A DNA stretch of 64,000 nucleotides from positions 62,001 to 126,000 of the forward strand of contig NZ_JAYKBP010000002.1 of NCBI RefSeq assembly GCF_035282405.1, written 5' to 3'. The number at the start of each line of letters is the position of its first letter. Positions within the stretch are counted from its first letter, which is position 1. Made by a program: the position numbers and the translations under genes. Positions 1 to 7,851 of this stretch are shown here, in pieces. The notes below the pieces were generated by a model. That model was not told the origin of the DNA and did not search any database. It saw nothing but the letters and a program-made list of their open reading frames with translations. Origin of the DNA: Parvimonas sp035282405 (GTDB taxonomy: Bacteria; Bacillota; Clostridia; Tissierellales; Peptoniphilaceae).

Positions 1-132
1 TATCTTAAAATATTTATTCTCAATATTATAATAAAATAGATATCTAATCATATTTTTGCCAAAGCTATTATATCATATTTAAAAATCCTTGTCTATTATC
101 TAAATTCAACAAATATTTAATAATATTCAAAC

Positions 133-160
133 AAAAAGAAGAAATCTTTTCAATTTCTTC
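133..160 (-). terminator. Rho-independent terminator of the leftmost immunity unit
   Basis: Read on the minus strand, an 8-bp stem GAAGAAAT/ATTTCTTC closes a 7-nt loop and runs into a T tract. It lies just past the stop of the GGFETADDSK-family gene. It resembles the hairpins that end the other immunity units in this locus. Confidence 0.7.
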
Positions 161-177
161 CTTTAATAATTTCGATT

Positions 178-1107
178 CTATTTTTTAATTACTTTCACTG
201 ACTTAACAAATTTTGTAAAGTCTTTCTTTATTTTTTCTTGTAATTCTAATGGAGTATTTACTAAATCAATTTGAAATGTAAGCTCTAAAACTTCTTCGCC
301 ATCTTTAAATAAATATGAATGTTTTTCTACTTTATCTGTCTTTCCAAAAATCTGTGCATAATACATTTTATTATTAACATCTTTATACTCATAAGATTTT
401 AAAGGTCCATACCATCTTGTCCATGTTTTTTTTATTTTCTTATTCAAAGTATTATAAAACAACTTTTCACATAATTTTTCTATGACAGAATTAATTACTC
501 TTTCATATCCACTGTCTATCATAAATCCTATATAATTATTTTCATATTCTTCATGAATATATATTTGATAAGCATCTGTATGTCCATCTTCTATATCAAT
601 ATATTCATCCGGTAGAAGATTATAACTAATTTTTGAATCGTCTGCAGTTTCAAAACCACCATTCTTAAAATTATTTTCATTAACCATAAGTAGCCAGTTT
701 TTTATTTTATTTGTTTCATTATATAAAAATTCTTTTGGACATTCAAAGTAATAATTTTTATCTACTTTGTATCCTCCTGATTTTGTTGCTAACATTAATT
801 TATGACACTTACAAATACCATCATCTACAATAATTTTTACAGATGAAAAATTTTTACTAAAACTTGAAAATGATTTAATCCCAGAAACAGTCCAATACTT
901 AGGCAAAATTTCATTGTTATAAATTGGATTATTAAATGATTTTTCAATTGCCTTATACATATATTTTGATAAATTTTCTATTGAAACAGCAGGTGCCAAT
1001 ATTTCAACCTGATCCAAAGTAGTAGGTATATCAGTTTTTGCTTGCTTAGTATGAGACCCTATTATATATCCAAATTTTTCATTATAAAAAATTGTAATTC
1101 CACTCAT
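178..1107 (-). CDS. GGFETADDSK-family protein, putative T7SS immunity (copy 1)
   Basis: I do not recognise this family. It is about 309 residues long, with no signal peptide and no membrane segment, so probably cytoplasmic. The start was set at the ATG of MSGITIF, because the longer frame begins with a TTG inside the Shine-Dalgarno region. The N-terminal half (to about residue 155) nearly matches the copy at 9645-10526. From GGFETADDSK onward it instead matches the copy at 2355-3287, including an extra segment containing KLCEKLFYNTLNKK. It is therefore a chimera of two paralogues. The bases just before it read in another frame as FVGRN-stop, a likely trace of a toxin C-terminus. It is the last gene of the immunity array. 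The immunity role is inferred from position and from the linkage of its paralogues to toxin tails. Confidence 0.6.
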   Translation of the reverse strand: MSGITIFYNEKFGYIIGSHTKQAKTDIPTTLDQVEILAPAVSIENLSKYMYKAIEKSFNNPIYNNEILPKYWTVSGIKSFSSFSKNFSSVKIIVDDGICKCHKLMLATKSGGYKVDKNYYFECPKEFLYNETNKIKNWLLMVNENNFKNGGFETADDSKISYNLLPDEYIDIEDGHTDAYQIYIHEEYENNYIGFMIDSGYERVINSVIEKLCEKLFYNTLNKKIKKTWTRWYGPLKSYEYKDVNNKMYYAQIFGKTDKVEKHSYLFKDGEEVLELTFQIDLVNTPLELQEKIKKDFTKFVKSVKVIKK

Positions 1108-1149
1108 TATATTAATTCCTTCCAACAAATATATAAAGCTCTTAAAAAA

Positions 1150-1711
1150 CTATAAAATTACCTCTTCTTGAACAATCTTACTAAATTCTTCTATTTGTTC
1201 TTTCCAAATAGGACGCAACATTTCAACTTCATCTCCATAACCATTTTCTATAGCTATTTTTTCTCTTTCTTCCATAGTTTTTACATGCCCAATCTCCTCA
1301 CTCTTTGAATTGTTAATAAATTCAATAAAGTCAGTAGCTACTTTAGTCTTCTTTCCTAGTAAATCATGATAATATAGATATATCTCACCATAATTATTTT
1401 CATCTAAACTGATTGAATAGTAGTCTCCTCCACTATTTGTTGCAATAGGAAATAATTTCTTTTTTGATAATCTTTCTATTACTCCATAATGTTCTAATTT
1501 TTCAAAACTATGAGTCCCATCAGTTTCTCCTAAACCATAAAATGCTGTAATATCATCTTTTTTTCTTCCAAATTTTACCTTTGTTTTATAAGTATCCCCC
1601 CCCATTATACTTATCTAAAAATTTAATATAACTCAAAGGTAATTTTATATTAAACTTTTTCTCTACTTGTTCTCCAACATTATTTACTGAATTAAATTTT
1701 GATATTAACAT
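1150..1711 (-). pseudogene. SMI1/KNR4-family immunity gene, frameshifted in a G8 tract
   Basis: The 3' two thirds give an open frame of about 151 residues ending in EIGHVKTMEEREKIA and KIVQEEVIL, as in the intact copies at 3371, 8909 and 12798. The missing N-terminus lies upstream in another frame: an ATG at 1709-1711 behind a GGAGG site begins MLISKFNSVNN and runs to KFLDKYNGG. The join falls in eight consecutive G bases (C8 at about 1596-1603 on the plus strand). Seven would restore one frame of about 187 residues. The copy at 3371 has only six C there and continues in frame. Either the gene is inactive, or it switches by slippage, or this is a base-calling error; the sequence alone cannot decide. 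Confidence 0.75.
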
Positions 1712-1745
1712 ATAGCCTCCATTTTAAAAATTATTATCATTTGTG

Positions 1746-1835
1746 TCAATTCATTTTATTTTTAGAAACTACACTTGCTCCAGCATTTTTAATAAATTCT
1801 GTCTTTTCATAAAATTTATCTATTTTGTGAAACAT
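1746..1835 (-). pseudogene. 5' remnant of an Imm33 (DUF2185) immunity gene
   Basis: A 29-residue frame starting MFHKIDKFYEKTEFIKNAG is close to the first part of the Imm33 gene at 6969-7332 and then stops shortly after VSKN. Its start overlaps the end of the upstream ankyrin gene by 20 bp, exactly as in the other ankyrin-Imm33 pair. This is therefore the left end of a duplicated module whose Imm33 body has been deleted. Confidence 0.7.
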
Positions 1836-2328
1836 ACTTTTTCATCCTTTCATATATACTTTCTCTGTATGGGAGCCCTTCTGCATACTCAATAGGCGTA
1901 TTATTGAATTTATCTTTATCTAAAAGATTCAAATTATCTTGAGATAAAAACAAATTGTATAATTCTTCCAATTCACTATCACTAAAATTATTCATTCTAA
2001 TAATATACACAAATGCTACTTGTCCATATTTATCCTTATGGTTTATATCCACTCCTCTTTTTATCAGTTCCTTACATAGCATTGCTGTTTCTTCTATTAT
2101 ATGCAATCGAGCAGACAATAGAACCTGTAAAGCATTATATCCTTCACAATCTATCTCATTAACATTTGCTCCATTCTCAATCAAAAATTTACTTATCTTA
2201 TATCTATCCTCAGGCTTTGTATTTGACAAAGCATCCAACAATATTTCATCAATTTTTATATCTTCACTTTTAAACTGTTCAAAAAACTCTTCTGCTGTTT
2301 TAAGCTTTGCTACTAATTCTATTACCAT
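1816..2328 (-). CDS. Ankyrin-repeat protein, putative immunity (copy 1)
   Basis: A 170-residue soluble protein with ankyrin-type units: ISKFLIENGANVNEIDCEGYNALQ, here split as ISKFLIENGANVN then EIDCEGYNALQ, and CKELIKRGVDINHKDKYGQ. It is almost identical to the protein at 7313-7825; differences cluster in the middle (SARLHIIEE against DRRNHVIEE). Ankyrin proteins occur as immunity proteins in polymorphic toxin systems, and here the gene sits between other immunity genes. It lies 26 bp behind the GGFETADDSK-family gene and overlaps the Imm33 remnant, so it was probably co-transcribed and translationally coupled with both. The target toxin is unknown. Confidence 0.7.
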   Translation of the reverse strand: MVIELVAKLKTAEEFFEQFKSEDIKIDEILLDALSNTKPEDRYKISKFLIENGANVNEIDCEGYNALQVLLSARLHIIEETAMLCKELIKRGVDINHKDKYGQVAFVYIIRMNNFSDSELEELYNLFLSQDNLNLLDKDKFNNTPIEYAEGLPYRESIYERMKKYVSQNR

Positions 2329-2354
2329 TTTATGACATCCCTTCTAGTAAATAA

Positions 2355-3287
2355 TTAAATTACTTTCACCGATTCAACAAGTTCAATAAAGTCTTTTCTA
2401 ATTTTTTCTTGTAAATCTAGTGGCGTATTTACTAAATCAATTTCAAATGTAAGCTCTAAAACTTCTTCGCCATCTTTAAATAAATATGAATGTTTTTCTA
2501 CTTTATCTGTCTTTCCAAAAATCTGTGCATAATACATTTTATTATTAACATCTTTATACTCATAAGATTTTAAAGGTCCATACCATCTTGTCCATGTTTT
2601 TTTTATTTTCTTATTCAAAGTATTATAAAACAACTTTTCACATAATTTTTCTATGACAGAATTAATTACTCTTTCATATCCACTGTCTATCATAAATCCT
2701 ATATAATTACTTTCATAATCTTCATGAATATATATTTGATAAGCATCTGTATGTCCATCTTCTATATCAATATATTCATCCGGTAAAAGTTTATAACTAA
2801 TTTTTGAATCATCTGCAGTTTCAAATCCACCATATTTAAATTCATTTTCAAAATCTATATCCTTAGAATTTAATGCTAAATTACGTACAGTTTCTCCCAA
2901 TACTTTCGGATTAATTGGTAATGTTAGTTCTACAGTATGATTTGGATTTTCACTTCCACTATAGCCTTTTCCAGCATAAACCCAAAGTCTAACCTCAATC
3001 TTGTCATCATATTTTGAAATACCTACTAATTTATATTTTTTACTAAATGTGTTGTAAGATTTTATTCCCGTTACTTTCCAAAAATCTTTTTTAGAGTTTT
3101 TACCTTTTGAATTATCTGAATATTCTAATTTAGTTAATATATCTTTTCCAAGTTCTATATTAGACATTGTAAGTGAATAAATTTCTTCTTGATATTGAGC
3201 TACCCAAAAACCAAATTCACTTCTTAAAAGCGGTATTATTAAAATATTTTCGCCCCAAAAAACTGATACTCTTCCTTCATCTGTCAT
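2355..3287 (-). CDS. GGFETADDSK-family protein, putative T7SS immunity (copy 2)
   Basis: 310 residues, no signal peptide. The N-terminal half belongs to a second variant shared with 7852-8724 and 26358-27248 (IYSLTMSN, KLEYSDNSK, GIKSYNTFSKKYK). The C-terminal half is the long variant with a segment around IEKLCEKLFYNTLNKK, shared with copy 1. The start ATG follows a GGAGG site; in frame with it the bases just upstream read RIIGG, possibly the last trace of a toxin tail. Ankyrin and an Imm33 remnant follow, repeating the order seen at 6969-8724. An immunity function against the endonuclease-type toxin is inferred, not shown. Confidence 0.6.
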   Translation of the reverse strand: MTDEGRVSVFWGENILIIPLLRSEFGFWVAQYQEEIYSLTMSNIELGKDILTKLEYSDNSKGKNSKKDFWKVTGIKSYNTFSKKYKLVGISKYDDKIEVRLWVYAGKGYSGSENPNHTVELTLPINPKVLGETVRNLALNSKDIDFENEFKYGGFETADDSKISYKLLPDEYIDIEDGHTDAYQIYIHEDYESNYIGFMIDSGYERVINSVIEKLCEKLFYNTLNKKIKKTWTRWYGPLKSYEYKDVNNKMYYAQIFGKTDKVEKHSYLFKDGEEVLELTFEIDLVNTPLDLQEKIRKDFIELVESVKVI

Positions 3288-3370
3288 TTTTTCTCCTCCA
3301 ATTATTCTTTATCTTATAATATTTTAAACCTTTAAAAGTAATGGCTACTACTATAAATTAAAAAATTATT

Positions 3371-3931
3371 TTACAGAATTACCTCTTCTTGAACAATCTT
3401 ACTAAATTCTTCTATTTGTTCTTTCCAAACGGGACGCAACATTTCAACTTCGTCTCCATAACCATTTTCTATAGCTATTTTTTCTCTTTCTTCCATTGTT
3501 TTTATGTGTCCAATTTCTTCACTCTTTATATTATTTATAAATTCGGTAAAGCTAGAAAACAACTTTTTCTTTTTTCCTAGTAAATCATGATATAATAAGT
3601 ATATAGATCCATAATCTTCTGTTTTTAATGATAAACAATAGTAATCTCCCAGCATATTATCAGCGATTGGTAAAAATCCTTTTTCTAAATAGCCTTCTAA
3701 AACTCCCATTGATTTCATTGATTCAAAACTATAATCTTTATCTACATCTCCTGCTCCATTAAATCCACAAACATCTTCCCAATTTCTTCCAATTTTTACT
3801 TTTGATTTATATGTTCTCCCCCCATTATACTTGTCTAAAAATTTAGAATAATCTTCTGGTAATTTAATTTTTAAATCTTCTTCTAATATTTTTGATGCGT
3901 TTTGAATCACTTTATTTTTTGATATTAACAT
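3371..3931 (-). CDS. SMI1/KNR4-family immunity protein (orphan copy 1)
   Basis: About 186 residues of the SMI1/KNR4 fold: an N-terminal LPEDYSKFLDKYNGG motif, a central LPIADNMLGDYYCLSL segment and a YLLYHDLLGK strand, then the conserved tail ending KIVQEEVIL. SMI1 proteins are known immunity proteins for HNH/WHH nuclease effectors such as Bacillus YobL (immunity YobK). The start was placed at MLISKN because the preceding in-frame ATG overlaps the GGGAGG ribosome binding site. No toxin precedes it, so it is an orphan of the SMI1 gene beside the nuclease effector at 13359-15143. It has its own promoter and sits behind a terminator. Confidence 0.8.
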   Translation of the reverse strand: MLISKNKVIQNASKILEEDLKIKLPEDYSKFLDKYNGGRTYKSKVKIGRNWEDVCGFNGAGDVDKDYSFESMKSMGVLEGYLEKGFLPIADNMLGDYYCLSLKTEDYGSIYLLYHDLLGKKKKLFSSFTEFINNIKSEEIGHIKTMEEREKIAIENGYGDEVEMLRPVWKEQIEEFSKIVQEEVIL

Positions 3932-4042
3932 ATAACCTCCCATTTAAAAATTTCCATTATGTAAATTTACTAAATATATTCTCATAAATTTTTCACTCAA
4001 CATTTTCACTATTATATCATTATTATAAAAATAATACAAAAA
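3932..4042. repeat. Intergenic repeat, copy A (pair with 9470-9580)
   Basis: About 110 bp between an SMI1 gene and the terminator upstream of it is nearly identical to 9470-9580, with only a few substitutions (for example AAATATATT against AAAAATATT). It contains a promoter and a leader of about 65 bp. Together with the SMI1 gene it forms a module that has been copied as one unit. Confidence 0.8.
4011..4039 (-). promoter_or_regulatory. Promoter of orphan SMI1 copy 1
   Basis: On the minus strand TTGTAT (4034-4039), a 17-bp spacer and a perfect TATAAT (4011-4016). The -35 box overlaps the T tract of the preceding terminator, giving a compact end-and-restart element that also occurs at about 8.8, 9.55 and 12.7 kb. 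Confidence 0.65.
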
Positions 4043-4068
4043 GAGAAGAAATCGTGTGATTTCTTCTC
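4037..4068 (-). terminator. Terminator after the Imm48-like gene
   Basis: A perfect 11-bp stem GAGAAGAAATC/GATTTCTTCTC with loop GTGT (stem arms 4043-4053 and 4058-4068), followed on the minus strand by TTTTTG. It ends the unit running from 8.7 kb down to 4.1 kb. Confidence 0.85.
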
Positions 4069-4094
4069 AAAATTTTAAATATATTATAATCACT

Positions 4095-4481
4095 TTATGA
4101 AGATTTTATAACAGTAATAATATCATCAAAGTCTTTCTTTATATCATCAGATTTTTCTTCTAAATACAAATAATATGCTGAAATACCTCTATGAATGATA
4201 GCATTCATTGTAGGATGAAATTCTTTCCTAGTTGATTCGATTAAAAAATCAACCAATTCTGTAGCTACTTTTGTCTCATAATTTAACTTTTCAATAGCAA
4301 TACGAATCATAATTGCTTTAACATCCAGTGCAGATACAGACTCTTCATAAGCTAATCCATTTAATACTCCAAAAATATATCCCGAAAGAATTTGTCTTTG
4401 CATTTCATCATTTAAATCTACTGTTATACTATTAACTATTTTATCAACCATTTTTAATGTTTTATCTACTTGTATTTCCAT
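4095..4481 (-). CDS. Imm48-like immunity protein
   Basis: 128 residues, mostly helical, with no signal peptide. The motif HPTMNAIIHRGISAYYLYL near residues 91-109 is what I associate with the Imm48 family of polymorphic-toxin immunity proteins; I recalled that from memory and could not search it. The start has a strong AAGGAG site. It follows 9 bp behind the gene at 4491-4961, so the two are co-transcribed. They are the last genes before a terminator. Confidence 0.5.
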   Translation of the reverse strand: MEIQVDKTLKMVDKIVNSITVDLNDEMQRQILSGYIFGVLNGLAYEESVSALDVKAIMIRIAIEKLNYETKVATELVDFLIESTRKEFHPTMNAIIHRGISAYYLYLEEKSDDIKKDFDDIITVIKSS

Positions 4482-4490
4482 TGTTTCTCC

Positions 4491-4961
4491 TTATAACACT
4501 TTGTACTTTCCTCTTGAACGTCCACATGGAATATATCCAGACTGATATAATTCATATAACTCATTCAAAAAAACTGACTCTATATTTGCTTTTTCTTGCT
4601 TTAATGATAAGTAAATTGATAAAGTAACCATATCATATAATATTTTAGGAACCATAGATTTAGATATTTTTTTATTTTCAACCAAATTATATAATTTTTC
4701 TTCAACAAAAGCTCCAATTCTATTATTAGCATCTTCTGCTAAATTATTCCACTCTTTAAAAATATCTGGTTCATTTTTAAATAAATATACTGTAAAATCT
4801 CCTCGCTTTTCTAGAAAATAATTTCCCCAACTTATACTATTAATATTATTTTCAGCAGTTTCAATATCATTCAATAAAATAATTGGAATATTAGTACTTC
4901 TATTGTCCTTTAAAAATTCAATATTTTTTATTTTCTCAATAACATTATCTCTTATTTTCAT
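4491..4961 (-). CDS. Hypothetical protein in the immunity array
   Basis: 156 residues; I do not recognise the family. It is soluble, with an N-terminal KIRDNVIEKIKNIEFL helix, a SWGNYFLEKRGDFTVYLF segment and a C-terminal end IPCGRSRGKYKVL. Every neighbour on both sides is an immunity-type gene, and it is coupled to the Imm48-like gene 9 bp downstream. A role as an immunity protein is therefore plausible, but it rests on position only. Confidence 0.5.
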   Translation of the reverse strand: MKIRDNVIEKIKNIEFLKDNRSTNIPIILLNDIETAENNINSISWGNYFLEKRGDFTVYLFKNEPDIFKEWNNLAEDANNRIGAFVEEKLYNLVENKKISKSMVPKILYDMVTLSIYLSLKQEKANIESVFLNELYELYQSGYIPCGRSRGKYKVL

Positions 4962-5071
4962 TTAATCCACCTTTCCATAATAGAATATTTAATTTACAAA
5001 AAATTATTTTTATAAAGACTTAAATTTAATATTCATTTTGAATAAAGCCTATAAGAAATAATTACCTTTCA

Positions 5072-5989
5072 CTAATGATATATTTTCACCGATTCAGCAA
5101 GTTCAATAAAATCTTTTCTAATCATTTCTTGTAAATCTAATGGAGTGTCAACTAAATCAATTTGAAATGTAAGCTCTAAAAAATTTTCTCCATCTTTAAA
5201 CAAATAAGAATGTCTTTCTATTTTATTTGTTTTTCCAATAATCTGTACATAATATGCTTTGTTTTTAATCTCTTTATACTCATAAGATTTTAAAGCACCA
5301 TACCATCTTGTCCATATTTTTTTTATTTTTTCACTTAAAGAATCACGAAACAACTTTCCCCATAATTTTTTTACGCTAGTATTTGATTGGTTTTCATATC
5401 CTTCATCTATCATAAATCCTATATAGTTATTTTCATATTCTTCATGAACGTATACTTGATAAGCATCTGTATGTGCATCACCTTTATCAATATAATTAGA
5501 AAAATCTAGAACTTTATACTCAACTCTTGAATCATTTAAAGTTTCTAAAGAACAAATTTCTGTTTCTTCTAATCTTACTTCAAGAAGTTTTTTTATTCCG
5601 TCCTCAATCTCCTTAGCAGTAGCATTTAATGGTAATTCTATACTTTCTATATTACTATCAGGAATATATCCACCTCTATCTTTTTTCCAACGTGTTATTT
5701 GATAGAAGTTATTAAATTTTAGAATATTGACCAAATCGTGATTTTTTGAAAAAGAACCAAATGTTTTAAACCCAAGAGTCTCCCAATAATTTTCATTACT
5801 ATAACTTAATATCCCTTTTCCTGATTTATCTAAAGCAGATAATACGCTCAATCCTAATCCATATTCTTCATTTTCTATCGGATGAATATCAGTTGAATTT
5901 TGTGTTATCCATCTGTTATCAATATTTACTTTATGAAAAATTATATAATTTTTATTTTTAAATACTGATACAGTCGCATATATTTTCAT
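5072..5989 (-). CDS. GGFETADDSK-family protein, divergent member (copy 3)
   Basis: 305 residues, the most divergent member. The block shared by all copies is recognisable (GDAHTDAYQVYVHEEYENN, then IWTRWYGALKSYEYK and a RHSYLFKDGE strand), but GGFETADD is replaced by a weaker SLETLNDSRVEYK, and the N-terminal half is a third variant (YATVSVFKNKNYIIF). It starts 12 bp after the stop of the orphan toxin C-terminus at 6002-6343, and its GGAGG site overlaps that stop codon. The divergence of both partners and their tight linkage suggest they form a matched toxin-immunity pair that evolved separately from the others. Confidence 0.6.
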   Translation of the reverse strand: MKIYATVSVFKNKNYIIFHKVNIDNRWITQNSTDIHPIENEEYGLGLSVLSALDKSGKGILSYSNENYWETLGFKTFGSFSKNHDLVNILKFNNFYQITRWKKDRGGYIPDSNIESIELPLNATAKEIEDGIKKLLEVRLEETEICSLETLNDSRVEYKVLDFSNYIDKGDAHTDAYQVYVHEEYENNYIGFMIDEGYENQSNTSVKKLWGKLFRDSLSEKIKKIWTRWYGALKSYEYKEIKNKAYYVQIIGKTNKIERHSYLFKDGENFLELTFQIDLVDTPLDLQEMIRKDFIELAESVKIYH

Positions 5990-6001
5990 TTTATATTCCT
6001 C

Positions 6002-6343
6002 CTAATCTATTCCAACTATAATATTAAGATATATATCTTTACTTTCAGCATAATCCAACGCCGAATTTATAGCTTTAATTTGTGAATCACTTAGTTTAAT
6101 ATTTGGAACAATCATATGTAATACTTTACGTTGTATTTGTTCAGGAAATATTTCTATATCTCCCAAAAATTTCCCGTTAAAATTATATAATTCATCAATA
6201 TATTTTTTAATAAGTTTCTCTAAAATTTCCTCATTTTTGTAATATTTTATATTTAAATCTATACTTTTTAAACTACCGGCTATTTCTTCATCGTAATCAA
6301 ATTCATGAATTACCGGTTCTTTTAGATGAACAATATTCTCCAT
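6002..6343 (-). CDS. Orphan toxin C-terminal domain (CdiA-CT/tRNase-like)
   Basis: 113 residues aligning with the last ~100 residues of the LXG effector at 10531. Compare VIHEFDYDEEIAGSLKSIDL with VVDKYDDGVVTSIKSRNL, and IKLSDSQIKAINSALDYA with ISLNEHQINAINKMVEYG; both end in a hydrophobic strand plus VG. The acidic residues and SLKS lysine that could form a nuclease centre are kept. No LXG domain is attached; the gene has its own ATG and AAGGAG site. It matches the displaced C-terminal toxin modules known from CDI and Rhs loci. Its product would be cytoplasmic, so either it is inactive, or held in check by 5072-5989, or used only after recombination onto an LXG head. Confidence 0.6.
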   Translation of the reverse strand: MENIVHLKEPVIHEFDYDEEIAGSLKSIDLNIKYYKNEEILEKLIKKYIDELYNFNGKFLGDIEIFPEQIQRKVLHMIVPNIKLSDSQIKAINSALDYAESKDIYLNIIVGID

Positions 6344-6512
6344 ATTTTTTTATCTCCTTATCCTGTTTTATTTAATCTTACTCAATATTAGTTTTTAAAT
6401 ATATCCTAAATTAAAAAATAACTATTTTTTGAAAAGAGTTTTTCAAACTAAAATATATTAACCTTATATTTACACTATTTCAATTTCAAATATCTAAATC
6501 CAACAAAAGTCA

Positions 6513-6929
6513 TTAGATACTTTTAAGTTCAACATCTACTTGTTCTTTTTTCCCTTCTTCTAACGCTTCTCTTATTATCTCAAAAAGATTATATCCATCA
6601 CTAGTCCAAAAGTACTCTGATAGATTATGAATATCAGAACTGATATTATCTCGCCAAGGCGGTGATAATTTGAGATTATCTATATCCCAAACTACTTTAT
6701 TAGTACCAAGCTTTTTAAATAATAATTCAATTTCATTTAATTCCCGAATTGCAGAATCAATATTCTCATGCTTTAATTTCCCTTGATATAATTCTTTCAT
6801 CAATGTTGGAAACCTACTTCCCCAATTTGAATTTTCAAGATTAACACAAATTGTTGAAAAAAACGAATGAAGAAAATCAGGACTGCCAATTGAATACCAT
6901 AAAAAATCTATTTTAAGTCCAACTGCCAT
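6513..6929 (-). CDS. Imm70-family immunity protein
   Basis: 138 residues. The opening MAVGLKIDFLWYSIGSPDF, the block NLENSNWGSRFPTLMKELY, the phrase VVWDIDNL and the strings PPWRDNISSDI and YFWTSDGYNLFE are characteristic of Imm70 proteins, which occur in toxin-immunity loci of Firmicutes. An AAGGAGG site precedes the ATG. It lies 39 bp behind the frameshifted Imm33 gene and before the orphan toxin module. No matching toxin is visible in the window, so it is an orphan immunity gene. Confidence 0.75.
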   Translation of the reverse strand: MAVGLKIDFLWYSIGSPDFLHSFFSTICVNLENSNWGSRFPTLMKELYQGKLKHENIDSAIRELNEIELLFKKLGTNKVVWDIDNLKLSPPWRDNISSDIHNLSEYFWTSDGYNLFEIIREALEEGKKEQVDVELKSI

Positions 6930-6968
6930 AATATCCTCCTTTTTATTAAAATTTTTATTTTTTAACTT

Positions 6969-7332
6969 TTATTTATAATCCAAGTCAATTTCTTTTTCTG
7001 TTATATTGTCAAAAAATTTAATTTTCCCATCTATTTTTACCAATTGTAAATCAGTTCCAACCGGTAAAGTATAGATTGTTATTATTGCTGGTTCTATTTC
7101 TGCTACTGTATTAAAATCACAAACCACCATATTTTTTGGATTATTTACAAACTCATCTGTATCTATATTTGAAAAAAAATCTCCATCCTGTATCTGATGG
7201 ATGAGCCCCTTTTTCTCTTAAAATCCAAGTTAAATAACCTTTACCTTCTAAAATATTTTTAGAAACTATACATGCTCCCGCATTTTTGATAAATTCTGTC
7301 TTTTCATGAAATTTATCTATTTTGTGAAACAT
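6969..7332 (-). pseudogene. Imm33 (DUF2185) immunity gene, frameshifted in a T8 tract
   Basis: The frame starts MFHKIDKFHEKTEFIKNAG, continues through VSKNILEGKGYLTWILREK and HPSDTGWRFF, then shifts. With one T fewer in the eight-T run (A8 at about 7172-7179 on the plus strand) it would read on as SNIDTDEFVNNPKNMVV and end EKEIDLDYK, the expected DUF2185 layout of about 120 residues. As sequenced it ends early with FKYRYR. The start overlaps the ankyrin gene by 20 bp, implying translational coupling. Imm33 proteins are immunity proteins of polymorphic toxins. This is the second single-base homopolymer break in the array. Confidence 0.75.
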
Positions 7333-7825
7333 ACTTTTCCATCCTTTCATATATACCTTCTCTGTATGGGAGCCCTTCAGCATACTCAATAGGCGTATTA
7401 TTGAATTTATCTTTATCTAAAAGATTCAAATTATCTTGAGATAAAAACACATCATACAATTCTTCCAATTCACTATCACTAAAGTTATTCATTCTAATAA
7501 TATAAACAAATGCTACTTGTCCATATTTATCCTTATGATTTATATCCACTCCTCTTTTTATTAGTTCCTTACATAGTATTGCAGTTTCTTCTATTACATG
7601 ATTTCTTCTGTCTAATAATACCTGTAAAGCATTATATCCTTCACAATCTACCTCATTAACATTTGCTCCATTCTCAATTAAAAACTTGCTTATCTTATAT
7701 CTATCCTCAGGCTTTGAATTTGATAAAGCATCCAACAATATTTCTTCTATTTTTATATCTTCACTTTTAAACTGTTCAAAAAACTCTTCTGCTGTTTTAA
7801 GTTTTGCTACCAATTCTATTACCAT
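7313..7825 (-). CDS. Ankyrin-repeat protein, putative immunity (copy 2)
   Basis: 170 residues, near-identical to 1816-2328, with the same ankyrin units (IENGANVNEVDCEGYNALQ and KRGVDINHKDKYGQ). A GGAGG site precedes the ATG. It sits 26 bp behind the GGFETADDSK-family gene and overlaps Imm33, so the trio family-ankyrin-Imm33 is a duplicated operon segment. It is probably cytoplasmic. The immunity role is inferred from context. Confidence 0.7.
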   Translation of the reverse strand: MVIELVAKLKTAEEFFEQFKSEDIKIEEILLDALSNSKPEDRYKISKFLIENGANVNEVDCEGYNALQVLLDRRNHVIEETAILCKELIKRGVDINHKDKYGQVAFVYIIRMNNFSDSELEELYDVFLSQDNLNLLDKDKFNNTPIEYAEGLPYREGIYERMEKYVSQNR

Positions 7826-7851
7826 TTTATGGCCTCCATTCTAGTAAATAA

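Noticed and set aside
178..1107. Longer start (MLEGIN) for the GGFETADDSK-family gene
   Set aside because: The extra codons begin at a TTG lying in the Shine-Dalgarno region; the ATG of MSGITIF has the right spacing.
1590..1610. Programmed ribosomal frameshifting in the G8 tract
   Set aside because: No downstream stimulatory structure or known motif, and other SMI1 copies read through in one frame, so slippage at DNA level or error is likelier.
1955..2335. Plus-strand open frame antisense to the ankyrin gene
   Set aside because: It mirrors the coding frame of a clearly conserved ankyrin protein, has low-complexity composition and no ribosome binding site.
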